64,000 nt of DNA from Chelativorans alearensis (GTDB lineage: Bacteria > Pseudomonadota > Alphaproteobacteria > Rhizobiales > Rhizobiaceae), in assembly GCF_010993735.1 (NCBI RefSeq), contig NZ_WQNI01000006.1, positions 62,001 to 126,000 of the forward strand, read 5' to 3'. Shown in pieces: positions 44,381 to 52,614 of the stretch (within the stretch, counting starts at the first letter, position 1; each line of letters opens with the position of its first letter). The notes beneath the pieces were generated by a model. The model was not told where the DNA came from, searched no databases, and saw only the letters and a program-made list of their open reading frames with translations. The translations under genes and the position numbers were made by a program.

Positions 44381-45223
44381 TCACTCATCGCCATGCCCCG
44401 CCCTCAAGCCCTCGCGCACACGATGCGCGATCGCCAGGAACTCCGGCGTCTCGCGGATATCCAGCGGCCGCTCCTTCGGCAGCGTCGATTCGATCACGTC
44501 CGTCACGCGTCCCGGGCGCGGCGACATCACCACAATGCGCGTCGACAGATAGACGGCTTCCGGAATGGAGTGCGTGACGAAGCAGATGGTCTTGTTGGTG
44601 CGCGCCCATAGCTCCAGCAACTGCTCGTTCAGGTGGTCGCGCACGATCTCGTCCAGGGCGCCGAACGGTTCATCCATCAAAAGCAGATCGGCGTCGAAGG
44701 CGAGCGCGCGGGCGATCGAGGCGCGCTGCTGCATGCCGCCGGAAAGCTGCCAGGGGAACTTGCGCTCGAAACCGGTAAGGTTGACGAGGTCGAGCGTGCG
44801 CGCCACGCGCTCCTGCCTCTCCCGGCTGGAATAGCCCATGATCTCCAGCGGCAGGGCGACGTTCTTTTCGATCGTGCGCCAGGGGAAGAGGCCGGCGGCC
44901 TGGAAGACGTAGCCATAGGCGCGGGCCCGGCGGGCGGCCTCCGGCGTAAGCCCGTTGACACGGATGTCGCCCGCCGTCGGCTGCTCCAGGTCGGCGATGA
45001 CGCGCAGGAACGTGGTCTTGCCGCAGCCCGACGGGCCGATGAAGGAGACGAACTCACCTCGGCCGACCGAAAGATCGACATTGCTGAGCGCCTGGACCGG
45101 GCCGTCGGCGGTGTCGAAGGTGAGGCTCAGGCCCCGCGCCTCGACTACGGAAGGGGCCGCGATAGATTCCCCTCCCCCTTGAGGGGAGGGGTTAGGGGTG
45201 GGGGTAGTGGCCACGACGTTCAA
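44381..45223 (-). CDS. ABC transporter ATPase of the pyrimidine operon, with repeat-encoded N-terminus
   Basis: A 280-residue SsuB/TauB-type ATPase. Walker A FIGPSGCGKTTFLRVIADL near residue 65, signature QLSGGMQQRASIARALA, Walker B LLLMDEPFGALDEI. Residues 6-19 (TTPTPNPSPQGGGE) are encoded by the left 40-bp end of the DUF559 cassette, and the start codon lies inside the cassette. The real domain begins at about residue 27 with VEARGLSLTFDT. The start overlaps the DUF559 stop (ATGA). Confidence 0.9.
   Translation of the reverse strand: MNVVATTPTPNPSPQGGGESIAAPSVVEARGLSLTFDTADGPVQALSNVDLSVGRGEFVSFIGPSGCGKTTFLRVIADLEQPTAGDIRVNGLTPEAARRARAYGYVFQAAGLFPWRTIEKNVALPLEIMGYSSRERQERVARTLDLVNLTGFERKFPWQLSGGMQQRASIARALAFDADLLLMDEPFGALDEIVRDHLNEQLLELWARTNKTICFVTHSIPEAVYLSTRIVVMSPRPGRVTDVIESTLPKERPLDIRETPEFLAIAHRVREGLRAGHGDE
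45167..45206 (+). repeat. DUF559 cassette, left 40-bp end
   Basis: Perfect reverse complement of 45594-45633. Translated within the ABC ATPase as TTPTPNPSPQGGGE. Confidence 0.9.
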
Positions 45224-45585
45224 CGCATCACCCCCAACTCCCGAAGTATCTCCTCAATGCAGCCGTCCAAAGTTTCATCCAACTCTCCCGTTCGGAAGCG
45301 CAAAACCCTATAGCCCGCTCGATGCAGCCATCGATCTCTGATCGCGTCCGATGCCATCCTTTCTGGCTCGACATGAAACTGACCGTCTACTTCAATCACG
45401 AGCTTTGCGGAATGAATGGCAAAGTCGGCCACGTATGGTCCGATCGGAACTTGGCGCCTGACATGGGCGCCATAGAGTTTCCTGAATTCTTTCAGTTCGT
45501 GCCAAAGACGTTTCTCTCCTTCCGTCATATTTCGGCGGTGCCGGCGCGCTCGCCCAATGGCGTTTTTTCCAACAACGGATGGCAT
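45220..45585 (-). CDS. DUF559 (Vsr-like endonuclease fold) protein
   Basis: A 121-residue protein of the DUF559 family, related to very-short-patch-repair endonucleases of the PD-(D/E)xK fold. Family features are MTEGEKRLWHELKEFRKLYG, VRRQVPIGPYVADFAIHS (the Asp of the core) and KLVIEVDGQFHVEP (ExDG), then YRVLRFRTGEL. These could be nuclease active-site residues, but function is not established. An ATG at 45651 would extend it through the repeat; the ATG at 45585 fits inside the cassette. It stands between dihydropyrimidinase and the ATPase, to which it is coupled by ATGA. Confidence 0.85.
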   Translation of the reverse strand: MPSVVGKNAIGRARRHRRNMTEGEKRLWHELKEFRKLYGAHVRRQVPIGPYVADFAIHSAKLVIEVDGQFHVEPERMASDAIRDRWLHRAGYRVLRFRTGELDETLDGCIEEILRELGVMR

Positions 45586-45593
45586 CGCGGCTG

Positions 45594-45633
45594 TACCCCC
45601 ACCCCTAACCCCTCCCCTCAAGGGGGAGGGGAA
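45594..45633 (-). repeat. DUF559 cassette, right 40-bp end
   Basis: Perfect reverse complement of 45167-45206. Confidence 0.9.
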
Positions 45634-45647
45634 CGCGTTTGCGCTCA

Positions 45648-47099
45648 TCATACCCCGCTCGCCGGGATGCCGGCCCGCTCGACCTTGCGCGGTGCAGTCA
45701 CCTCTTTCCACTTGGACAGCGCCCGGTGGACGGGAGCATTCGCCTCGCGTGCCACGAACTCGCCATGGCCGGGCTTCGGTTTGACCACCCCGTCCTCGAC
45801 GACGATCTCGCCGCGCGACAGCACCGTCCTCGGCAGGCCCTTGACATGCAGGCCCTCGAAGACGTTGTAGTCGATCGCCGACTGTTGGTTCTGCGCGGAG
45901 ATGGTCTTTTCCGCATTCGGATCCCACACCACGATATCGGCGTCAGCCCCTTCGACGATGGCACCCTTCTTCGGGTACATGTTGAGGATCTTGGCGCTGT
46001 TGGTCGAGGTGACGGCGACGAACTCGTTCATGGTCAGCCGGCCGGTGTTGACGCCATAGGTCCACAGAACCGGCATGCGGTCCTCAAGGCCGCCCGTGCC
46101 GTTGGGGATCTTGGTGAAGTCGCCTACGCCGAAGCGCTTCTGCTCGGTGGTGAAGGCGCAGTGGTCGGTGGCCACCACCTGGAGCGAACCCGCCTGAAGG
46201 CCGGCCCAGAGCGAATCCTGGTGCAGCTTGTTGCGGAAGGGGGGCGACATGACGCGGCGGGCGGCGTGGTCCCAGTCGGGGTTCGAATATTCGCTCTCGT
46301 CCAGCACCAGATGCTGGATCAGCGGCTCGCCATAGACGCGCATGCCCTTCTGGCGGGCGCGGCGGATGGCTTCATGCGCCTGCTCGCAGGAGGTGTGCAC
46401 CACATAGAGCGGGCTGCCGGCCATATCGGCGATCATGATGGCGCGGTTGGTGGCCTCGCCCTCCACCTCCGGCGGGCGCGAATAGGCGTGCGCCTCTGGG
46501 CCGTCGTTGCCCTCGGCCATCAGCTTGGCCTGGAGCCCTGCCACCACGTCGCCATTCTCGGCATGGACGAGGGGAAGGGCGCCAAGCTCGGCGCAGCGCT
46601 GGAAGGACGCATACATCTCGTCGTCGTCCACCATCAGCGCGCCCTTATAGGCCATGAAGTGCTTGAAGGAGGTGATGCCGCGGTCGACCACCTCGGCCAT
46701 CTCGTTGAAGACCTGTTCGCTCCACCAGGTGATCGCCATGTGGAAGGAATAGTCGCACGTTGCCTTGGTGGACTTGTTGTCCCACATCTGGATCGCCTCC
46801 AGCAGCGACTGGCCGGGCGAGGGGAGGCAGAAATCCACCACCATGGTCGTGCCGCCGGAGACGGCAGCGCGCGTGCCACTCTCGAAATCGTCCGAGGAGT
46901 AGGTGCCCATGAAGGGCATCTCCAGATGCGTGTGCGGGTCGATGCCGCCCGGCATGACATAGCAGCCGGTGGCGTCGATCTCGTGATCGGCGTGGAGGTC
47001 GGGGCCGATGCCGACGATCTTGTCGTGCTTGATCAGGACGTCCGCCTTCCACGTGCGGTCGGCGGTGACGATGGTGCCGTTCTTGATGACTTTGGACAT
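45648..47099 (-). CDS. hydA: Dihydropyrimidinase
   Basis: A 483-residue amidohydrolase opening dihydrouracil to N-carbamoyl-beta-alanine. Zinc ligands are GGIDPHTHLEMPF (residues 52-64); the carboxylated lysine lies in GITSFKHFMAYKG. Further motifs are LYVVHTSCEQA and ATDHCAFTTEQKRFG. It is the hydantoinase/dihydropyrimidinase type, full length. Second enzyme of the reductive pathway, downstream of the ureidopropionase gene with a repeat pair in between. Confidence 0.95.
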   Translation of the reverse strand: MSKVIKNGTIVTADRTWKADVLIKHDKIVGIGPDLHADHEIDATGCYVMPGGIDPHTHLEMPFMGTYSSDDFESGTRAAVSGGTTMVVDFCLPSPGQSLLEAIQMWDNKSTKATCDYSFHMAITWWSEQVFNEMAEVVDRGITSFKHFMAYKGALMVDDDEMYASFQRCAELGALPLVHAENGDVVAGLQAKLMAEGNDGPEAHAYSRPPEVEGEATNRAIMIADMAGSPLYVVHTSCEQAHEAIRRARQKGMRVYGEPLIQHLVLDESEYSNPDWDHAARRVMSPPFRNKLHQDSLWAGLQAGSLQVVATDHCAFTTEQKRFGVGDFTKIPNGTGGLEDRMPVLWTYGVNTGRLTMNEFVAVTSTNSAKILNMYPKKGAIVEGADADIVVWDPNAEKTISAQNQQSAIDYNVFEGLHVKGLPRTVLSRGEIVVEDGVVKPKPGHGEFVAREANAPVHRALSKWKEVTAPRKVERAGIPASGV

Positions 47100-47152
47100 T
47101 CGGGTTCCCCTTATTGTTTGTCCGCAGCTAATTTTTCTCGGATGGCGCCGGC

Positions 47153-47294
47153 TACCCCCACCCTCAATCCCTCCCTACAAGGGGGAAGGAGGCTTGGCGT
47201 TGCGCCTTTCGCGCCAACTCTGAGACGCCTGAGATCAAAGGCGGCAGCGACGACGATCCCTCTTCCCCTTGTGGTGAGGGGTGAAGGGTGGGCA
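47153..47294. repeat. Facing pair of the DUF559-end repeat family, no gene inside
   Basis: Left copy TACCCCCACCCTCAATCCCT (from 47153) and right copy ending GAGGGGTGAAGGGTGGGCAG face each other across about 65 bp. This is a degenerate version of the cassette ends without a gene. It lies between the ureidopropionase and dihydropyrimidinase genes. Confidence 0.75.
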
Positions 47295-47312
47295 GTCGTT
47301 GCAACCACACCC

Positions 47313-48563
47313 TCATTCAACAATCTCCGCCGTCTCCACCACCGCATGAAACAGCACATCCGCGCCCGCCTGCGCCCATTCCTTGGAAATCTCCTCCGCC
47401 TCGTTGTGCGACAGCCCGTCCACGCAGGGGCACATGACCATGGCCGTCTGGGCCACGCGGTTGATCCAGCAGGCATCGTGGCCGGCGCCGGAGACGATGT
47501 TGCGGTGGGAGTAGCCGAGCCGCTCGGCGGCGTCGCGGATCGCCTTCACGCAGGTCTCGTCGAAGGCCGGCGGGTCGAACTGGCCGGAAATCGTGCTTTC
47601 GAAGCTGCAGCCGAGGGCCTCGCAGATGCCGGGCGCCTTCTCTTGCAACTCGGCCACCATGGCCTCCAGCGTGTCGAGCAGGTGGCTGCGGAAATCGATG
47701 GTGAAGACCACCTTTTCCGGGATGATGTTGCGCGAGTTGGGGTAGACGTCGATCTGGCCGATGGCGCCGACGGCGTTGGGCTGGTGCTTCATGGCGATCT
47801 CGTGCACCAGCTCGGTGATCTGCGCCAGGCCCCGGCCGGCATTCTTGCGCATGGGCATTGGGGTCGAGCCGGTGTGGCTGCCCTTGCCGGTCACCGTGCA
47901 CTCGATCCAGCGCAGGCCCTGGCCGTGGGTGACGACGCCGATGTCGACCCCTTCCGCCTCGAGGATCGGCCCCTGCTCGATGTGCAGTTCGAAGAAGGCC
48001 TTCATCTTGCGGCCGCCCACCGGCTCCTCGCCCTTCCAGCCGATACGCTCCAGTTCGTCGCCGAAGCGCTTGCCCTCCTTGTCTTGGCGGTCATAGGCCC
48101 AGTCGCGGTCGATGACGCCGGCGAAGACGCCGGAGGCGAGCATGGCGGGGGCGAAGCGCGTGCCTTCCTCATTGGTCCAGTTTGTGACGACGATGGGGTG
48201 CTTTGTCTTGATGCCGAGGTCGTTCACGCTGCGCACGATCTCCAGCCCGCCGAGCACGCCCAGAACGCCGTCATAGCGCCCGCCGGTCGGCTGCGTGTCG
48301 AGGTGGGAGCCGACATAGACGGGCAGCGCGTCCGGGTCCGTCCCCTCGCGCCGGGCGAACATGGTGCCCATCTCGTCGACGGCCACGCTCATGCCGGCTT
48401 CCTCGCACCAGCGCTTGAAGAGGTGGCGGCCTTCGCCGTCCTCGTCGGTCAGCGTCTGGCGGTTGTTGCCGCCGGCGACGCCGGGACCGATCTTCGCCAT
48501 CTCGTGGATCGCGTCCCACAGGCGGTCGGCGTTGATCCTCAGGTTCTCGCCCGGTGCAGCCAT
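47313..48563 (-). CDS. Zn-dependent amidase/hydantoinase/carbamoylase, probable beta-ureidopropionase
   Basis: A 416-residue M20-family enzyme. Metal ligands are in VGSHLDTQPTGGRYDG, NEEGTRFAPAM and VSGAGHDACWINRVA; FELHIEQGPILEAEGVDIGV is typical of the N-carbamoyl-amino-acid hydrolase group. In this operon it should hydrolyse N-carbamoyl-beta-alanine to beta-alanine, CO2 and ammonia, the third step of pyrimidine breakdown. Ten bases separate it from the aminotransferase gene upstream. Confidence 0.92.
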   Translation of the reverse strand: MAAPGENLRINADRLWDAIHEMAKIGPGVAGGNNRQTLTDEDGEGRHLFKRWCEEAGMSVAVDEMGTMFARREGTDPDALPVYVGSHLDTQPTGGRYDGVLGVLGGLEIVRSVNDLGIKTKHPIVVTNWTNEEGTRFAPAMLASGVFAGVIDRDWAYDRQDKEGKRFGDELERIGWKGEEPVGGRKMKAFFELHIEQGPILEAEGVDIGVVTHGQGLRWIECTVTGKGSHTGSTPMPMRKNAGRGLAQITELVHEIAMKHQPNAVGAIGQIDVYPNSRNIIPEKVVFTIDFRSHLLDTLEAMVAELQEKAPGICEALGCSFESTISGQFDPPAFDETCVKAIRDAAERLGYSHRNIVSGAGHDACWINRVAQTAMVMCPCVDGLSHNEAEEISKEWAQAGADVLFHAVVETAEIVE

Positions 48564-48573
48564 GTCCGTTCCC

Positions 48574-49902
48574 CTATTCGATTTCGTTCAGCACGCCGCG
48601 CAGGCAGTCGACGATCTCGTCGATCTGGCCCTTCTCGATGATGAGCGGCGGCGACAGCGCAATGATGTCGCCCGTGGTGCGGATGAGCACGCCCTTCTCG
48701 AAGGCCTTCAGGAAGGCGGAGAAGGCGCGCTTGGTCGGCTGGCCGGGGATCGCCTCCAGTTCGACGGCGCCGACGAGACCGATGTTGCGGATGTCGATGA
48801 CGTGTGGCGCGTCCCGCAGCGAATGGAGCGCGTCTTCCCAGTAGGGGCCGAGCTCGGCGCCGCGGGCAAGAAGGCCCTCCTCCTTGTAGGTCTCCAGCGT
48901 GGCGATGCCGGCGGCCGAGGCAATCGGATTGCCCGAATAGGTGTAGCCGTGGAAAAACTCGATCAGGTGCTCCGGCCCGCTCATGAAGGCGTCGTGGATC
49001 TCCTTCCGCACGAACACCGCGCCCATGGGGATGACGCCGTTGGTCACGCCCTTGGCCGTCGTCATGATGTCGGGCACGACGTCGAAATAATCGGCCGCAA
49101 AGGGCGTGCCGAGGCGGCCGAAGCCGGTGATGACCTCGTCGAAGATCAACAGGATGCCGTGCTTGTCGCAAATCTCGCGCAGGCGCTTCAGGTATCCCTT
49201 GGGCGGGATGAGAACGCCCGTCGAGCCGGCCACCGGCTCGACGATGACGGCGGCTATCGTTGTGGCGTCGTGGAGCGTGACGATGCGCTCCAATTCGTCC
49301 GCCAGGTCCGCGCCGTGCTCCGGCTCGCCGCGGGTGAATGCGTTCCTGGCCGGCAGGTGGGTGTGCGCCAGGTGGTCGACGCCGGTCAAAAGCGTGCCGA
49401 ACATCTTGCGGTTGGAAACGATGCCGCCGACGGAGATGCCGCCGAAATTCACCCCGTGATAGCCGCGCTCGCGGCCGATCAGGCGAAAGCGGGAGCCCTC
49501 GCCCTTCGCCCGGTGGTAGGCAAGCGCGATCTTCAGCGCGGTGTCGACCGACTCGGAGCCGGAATTGGTGAAGAAGACATGGTCCATGCCTTCCGGCGCC
49601 ATGTCGACCAGCCGGTTGGCGAATTCGAAGACGATCGGATGGCCCATCTGGAAGGCCGGCGCATAGTCGAGCTCGGCCGCCTGGTGCTGGATCGCTTCGG
49701 TGATCCTCGGCCGGCAGTGGCCGGCGTTGACGCACCACAGCCCCGCCGTGCCGTCGAGTATCCTGCGGCCGTCGTCTGTCGTATAATGCATGTCCTTCGC
49801 CGCCACCAGCATGCGCGGTGCCTGCTTGAACTGCCGGTTCGCCGTGAACGGCATCCAGAATGCACTGAGATCGTTCGGCTTTACGCTAAGCCGGTTGGAC
49901 AT
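48574..49902 (-). CDS. Class III aminotransferase, probable beta-alanine-pyruvate transaminase
   Basis: A 442-residue PLP enzyme. FWMPFTANRQFKQAPRML is the typical N-terminus of omega-amino acid:pyruvate transaminases. FFTNSGSESVDTALKIA binds PLP phosphate, LLIFDEVITGFGRLG has the Asp, and MTTAKGVTNGVIPMGAV holds the Schiff-base lysine. It should convert beta-alanine to malonate semialdehyde, after the ureidopropionase step. The ATG at 49902 follows GGAGG; first gene of the operon behind a RutR-like box. Confidence 0.92.
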   Translation of the reverse strand: MSNRLSVKPNDLSAFWMPFTANRQFKQAPRMLVAAKDMHYTTDDGRRILDGTAGLWCVNAGHCRPRITEAIQHQAAELDYAPAFQMGHPIVFEFANRLVDMAPEGMDHVFFTNSGSESVDTALKIALAYHRAKGEGSRFRLIGRERGYHGVNFGGISVGGIVSNRKMFGTLLTGVDHLAHTHLPARNAFTRGEPEHGADLADELERIVTLHDATTIAAVIVEPVAGSTGVLIPPKGYLKRLREICDKHGILLIFDEVITGFGRLGTPFAADYFDVVPDIMTTAKGVTNGVIPMGAVFVRKEIHDAFMSGPEHLIEFFHGYTYSGNPIASAAGIATLETYKEEGLLARGAELGPYWEDALHSLRDAPHVIDIRNIGLVGAVELEAIPGQPTKRAFSAFLKAFEKGVLIRTTGDIIALSPPLIIEKGQIDEIVDCLRGVLNEIE

Positions 49903-49975
49903 GACCAAGCCTCCGTTATATTCCCCTTGTCCCGGTCAAGCTTGGTATTCTTGGCGAAGGTGTGATACGCAATTT

Positions 49976-49991
49976 TTGACCGTTTGGACAA
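49976..49991. promoter_or_regulatory. RutR-type operator between the pyrimidine operon and rutR
   Basis: TTGACCGTTTGGACAA matches the RutR consensus TTGACCAnnTGGTCAA at all but two specified positions and is itself nearly palindromic. It lies 74 bases before the aminotransferase start and 135 before rutR. Control of both directions is inferred. Nothing else is evident in the 224-bp gap. Confidence 0.75.
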
Positions 49992-50126
49992 ACGTTAGCA
50001 CCGCCATTCGGGCGGTCAAGACCATTCTAGGGTTTTCAGCCCGCGGCTTGGCGCTCCAGCCTCCGGCGATGCGCTGGGCCAGGGCGCCGCGGCCCAGGGT
50101 GCGGCAAGGAAGGCGGGGTCGAGACG

Positions 50127-50741
50127 ATGGATAAGCCGACGAAGCCGAGGAGCACGCGCATCCAGCGCGAGAAGCGCGAGCTCATCCTGGAAGCCGCACT
50201 CGAAGTCTTCGCCCAGCACGGCTTCCGCGGCGCGACCATCGACCAGATCGCCGAGGCCGCGGGCATGTCGAAGCCCAACCTCCTCTACTACTTCAAGAGC
50301 AAGGAGGCAATCTTCGTCACCCTCATCGACCGGCTGATGGAAGCCTGGCTCGCCCCCTTGCGCGAGATGGACGCAGACGGGGACCCGATCACCGAAATCC
50401 GCTCCTATATCCGCCGCAAGATCGAGATGGCCCGCGACTTCCCGCGCGAAAGCCGCCTCTTCGCCAACGAGATCCTGCAAGGCGCCCCGCGCATCCTGCC
50501 GCTTCTGGAGGGGGAACTGAAGGAACTGGTGGACGAGAAGGCCGAGATCATCCGCCAATGGATACGCCAGGGGCGGCTGAAGAAAACCGACCCCCACCAC
50601 TTCATCTTCGCCATCTGGGCGACGACACAGCACTACGCGGACTTCGACGTGCAGGTGCGCGCGGTGCTGGGGCCGGACAAGGGCGGGGAGGGACGGTTCG
50701 AGGACGCGGCGGCGTTTCTGGAGAGGTTGTTTCTGGGGTGA
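50127..50741 (+). CDS. rutR: TetR-family pyrimidine-responsive regulator RutR
   Basis: A 204-residue regulator strongly resembling E. coli RutR along its whole length: ATIDQIAEAAGMSKPNLLYY in the HTH, KSKEAIFVTLIDRLMEAWLA, then SRLFANEILQGAPRILPLLE, LVDEKAEIIRQWIRQGRL and IWATTQHYADFDVQVRAVLG in the ligand domain. RutR binds uracil and then releases DNA. The gene is divergent from the pyrimidine-degradation operon with a RutR-type box between. The family match is unusually clear. Confidence 0.93.
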   Translation: MDKPTKPRSTRIQREKRELILEAALEVFAQHGFRGATIDQIAEAAGMSKPNLLYYFKSKEAIFVTLIDRLMEAWLAPLREMDADGDPITEIRSYIRRKIEMARDFPRESRLFANEILQGAPRILPLLEGELKELVDEKAEIIRQWIRQGRLKKTDPHHFIFAIWATTQHYADFDVQVRAVLGPDKGGEGRFEDAAAFLERLFLG

Positions 50742-50799
50742 TGGGCGTTTCGTTCGGCGCACGCCGTGCTATGTTTTCGTGAGCCTGGGACCACTGATC

Positions 50800-51000
50800 A
50801 TGACGAAGCTGGAAAGAATTGAAAAAGAGATCGAGGCGCTCGACGCGCAGGAATTGCGCCGCTTTCGTGAATGGTTCGAAGCGTTTGATGCGGCGCGCTG
50901 GGATTCGCAGATTGAGGCCGATGCGGCCTCCGGTAAGCTGGACGCCCTCGGTGAAAAGGCGATTACCGCCCACCGTGCCGGGCGTACCAGACCGTTGTGA
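50800..51000 (+). CDS. Putative antitoxin of a RelE/ParE-type toxin-antitoxin pair
   Basis: A 66-residue protein: MTKLERIEKEIEALDAQELR, FREWFEAFDAARWDSQIEAD, ending HRAGRTRPL. This composition is common for rhizobial antitoxins encoded just ahead of ParE-like toxins; there is no obvious DNA-binding motif. The ATG at 50800 is preferred to a GTG at 50779. Its stop overlaps the GTG of the toxin reading frame, the usual tight coupling. The partner toxin is frameshifted. Confidence 0.7.
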   Translation: MTKLERIEKEIEALDAQELRRFREWFEAFDAARWDSQIEADAASGKLDALGEKAITAHRAGRTRPL

Positions 51001-51255
51001 CGCATTTTGCTGCACCCGAATTCAGGGAAGCATATGAAAGCCTGCCGAAGGCGGTCCGCACAATTGCTGAAAGAAATTTCGCGCGCCTGAAAGAGAATCC
51101 CCATCATCCCCTCCCTGCATTTCAAGCGGGCAGGACGTTATTGGTCCGCCCGGATCGGACGAGGCTACCGAGCGTTGGCCGTGCGTGATGGAGACGACTT
51201 CGTCTGGTTTTGGATCGGTTCCCACGCCGAATATGACAAGCTCTTGCGGACGTAG
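50997..51255 (+). pseudogene. RelE/ParE-like toxin, frameshifted
   Basis: The frame from GTG 50997 reads THFAAPEFREAYESLPKAVR and KENPHHP, then loses homology at the CCCC run 51108-51111. Skipping one C there restores SLHFKRAGRYWSARIGRGYR, ALAVRDGDDFVWFWIGSHAE and YDKLLRT, ending at TAG 51253-51255, a typical toxin C-terminus. So one inserted base breaks the gene, unless +1 ribosomal slippage on the CCC-C run occurs or the base is a sequencing error. Confidence 0.8.
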
Positions 51256-51320
51256 CGGTAGAAGCGGGAAAGATATCCTGTCGGGCTCAAGGCTCTGATT
51301 GATAGAGGGATTTTGAAACC

Positions 51321-51692
51321 ATGAAGCGGACAGAGCTTAGCTCCTTGTCCATCGAGTAGTTGGTCGCAAAATTCGCTGAAATCGGCGTCGCCCAGTACGA
51401 TGCGGAGCTCGATTTGAATACCCGCCGCTACAATCGTCTTTTTCATCAGATGAGGCTTGTTTCGCAGGAGTTGAAACAACGAACCGGAGACGAGCGGCGG
51501 CGTCTTTCCGCCTTATACAAGCACCCGAACATCCAGGTTCGCCTGAAGGCGGCAATCCACACGCTTGCTGTCCGGCCGGAGGAGGCGCGCAACGTGCTTA
51601 AGGAGGTTGCCGATGAGACGGGCTACCCACAGTCTGGGGATGCTCGTGGAATGTTGCGGGCGTTGGCTGACGGCAGATATGTCGCTGAGTAG
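51321..51692 (+). pseudogene. DUF2019-domain protein interrupted by an amber codon
   Basis: From ATG 51321 the frame reads MKRTELSSLSIE, then TAG (51357-51359), then LVAKFAEIGVAQYDAEL through to HPNIQVRLKAAIHTLAVRPE and a stop at 51690-51692. DUF2019 proteins normally have a glutamine (CAG) where the TAG stands, so a single C-to-T change explains the break. The remaining 110 codons are intact and could be read only from a non-ATG start. Function of the family is unknown. Confidence 0.8.
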
Positions 51693-51765
51693 TGATGGGT
51701 AGAGGTGCCGCCTCGGTGCGCGGGCAGCAGGCATATGCTTGCTTTCAGCCGCTGGCCTCGAAACT

Positions 51766-52614
51766 TCACTGACTTTCAGGGAGGGGGAAAAGCTCGGTTC
51801 CCTTGGCAAGGTGGTAGGCCAGGAGCCCTATCCATTCGTGGGCGGCTATATCCGTGAGGTACAGCCCAACGGATATCGAAGGTGCCGGGCGGTGCAGGTC
51901 GGACCGGCGGACGAGATAATCCACGGGGTAGGGGGTTGCTGAAAAATCGGCGGCGCGGAAACAGGCGACTGCCCTTGGCATATGAAAGGCGGATGTGACG
52001 AGCAACCACGTCGCCCCTGGCTCGGGCTTTGCCACAACCTTGCTCTCGACCGCATTCTCACAGGTGTTTCGCGAGCGCTCTTCGAGTTCGATCCGCTCCC
52101 GCGGAATACCGATCTCGACAAGAAGGTCGCGTGCAAGGGCGGCTTCCGATTTCCCTTGCTCAAGCAAGAGGTCGCCGATCCCGCCCGAGATGAGAATCCT
52201 GGCATCGGGATAGAGGCGGCTTAATTCGGCCGTTTTGGTGAGCCGCTCGGCTGCATCGGTCAAGGCGACCGTCTGGCGGTCTTGCGAGATGTCGGTATCG
52301 ATTTGTCCGCCGAGAACGACAATGCCCGTCACGGAACCCTCGATGGCGGGCCGTGGAAACCTGTTTTCCAGCGCGAGCAAGGCGAGGCTTCCGATAGGCG
52401 ACCATCCAATGACGAAGAGCAGAACGGCCGCCGCGATCAGGAGGAATCCCCCCGCCTTCCTCCAGCGGAACACAAGGAACACAAGGCCCAGGAGCGCCGT
52501 CAGACCAATCAGATTGGATGGGAATGTCAAGGCCGAGAAAAGCTTTGAAAGAACGAAGAACACGTGCGGGTCCGAGGGTACGCTGTCGACAGCTCCGTGA
52601 GCGGATCGCGGCAT
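51766..52614 (-). CDS. YdcF-like DUF218 membrane protein
   Basis: A protein of up to 282 residues. Two membrane helices near the N-terminus (FPSNLIGLTALLGLVFLVF and GGFLLIAAAVLLFVIGWSP) are followed by a DUF218 domain: TGIVVLGGQIDTDISQ, ILISGGIGDLLLEQGKSEAA, ERSRNTCENAVESKVVA and WLLVTSAFHMPRAVACF. The family is related to SanA/ElyC and linked to envelope synthesis. The start is uncertain: ATG 52614 is given, but a GTG at 52563 matches the usual FFVLSKL beginning. Confidence 0.85.
   Translation of the reverse strand: MPRSAHGAVDSVPSDPHVFFVLSKLFSALTFPSNLIGLTALLGLVFLVFRWRKAGGFLLIAAAVLLFVIGWSPIGSLALLALENRFPRPAIEGSVTGIVVLGGQIDTDISQDRQTVALTDAAERLTKTAELSRLYPDARILISGGIGDLLLEQGKSEAALARDLLVEIGIPRERIELEERSRNTCENAVESKVVAKPEPGATWLLVTSAFHMPRAVACFRAADFSATPYPVDYLVRRSDLHRPAPSISVGLYLTDIAAHEWIGLLAYHLAKGTELFPLPESQ

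Larger units (their letters stand above)
45167..45633. mobile_element. DUF559 cassette bounded by perfect 40-bp inverted repeats
   Basis: The left end 45167-45206 and right end 45594-45633 are exact reverse complements over 40 bases (outer edge TTCCCCTCCCCCTTGAGGGG, inner edge GGGGTTAGGGGTGGGGGTA). The 387 bp between them are almost entirely the DUF559 gene (366 bp). It sits 15 bases after the dihydropyrimidinase stop codon and provides the start of the downstream ATPase. By eye the interior is clearly less GC-rich than its surroundings. No clear target-site duplication is visible. Mobility is inferred. Confidence 0.7.

Noticed and set aside
45167-45633. Target-site duplication flanking the DUF559 cassette
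   Set aside because: The bases outside the two ends (…GATAGA and CGCGTT…) do not form a convincing direct repeat, so none was claimed.
45220-45927. Longer start for the DUF559 gene (ATG 45651 or beyond)
   Set aside because: The added residues are translated from the 40-bp repeat and the end of the dihydropyrimidinase gene; the ATG at 45585 inside the cassette is sufficient.
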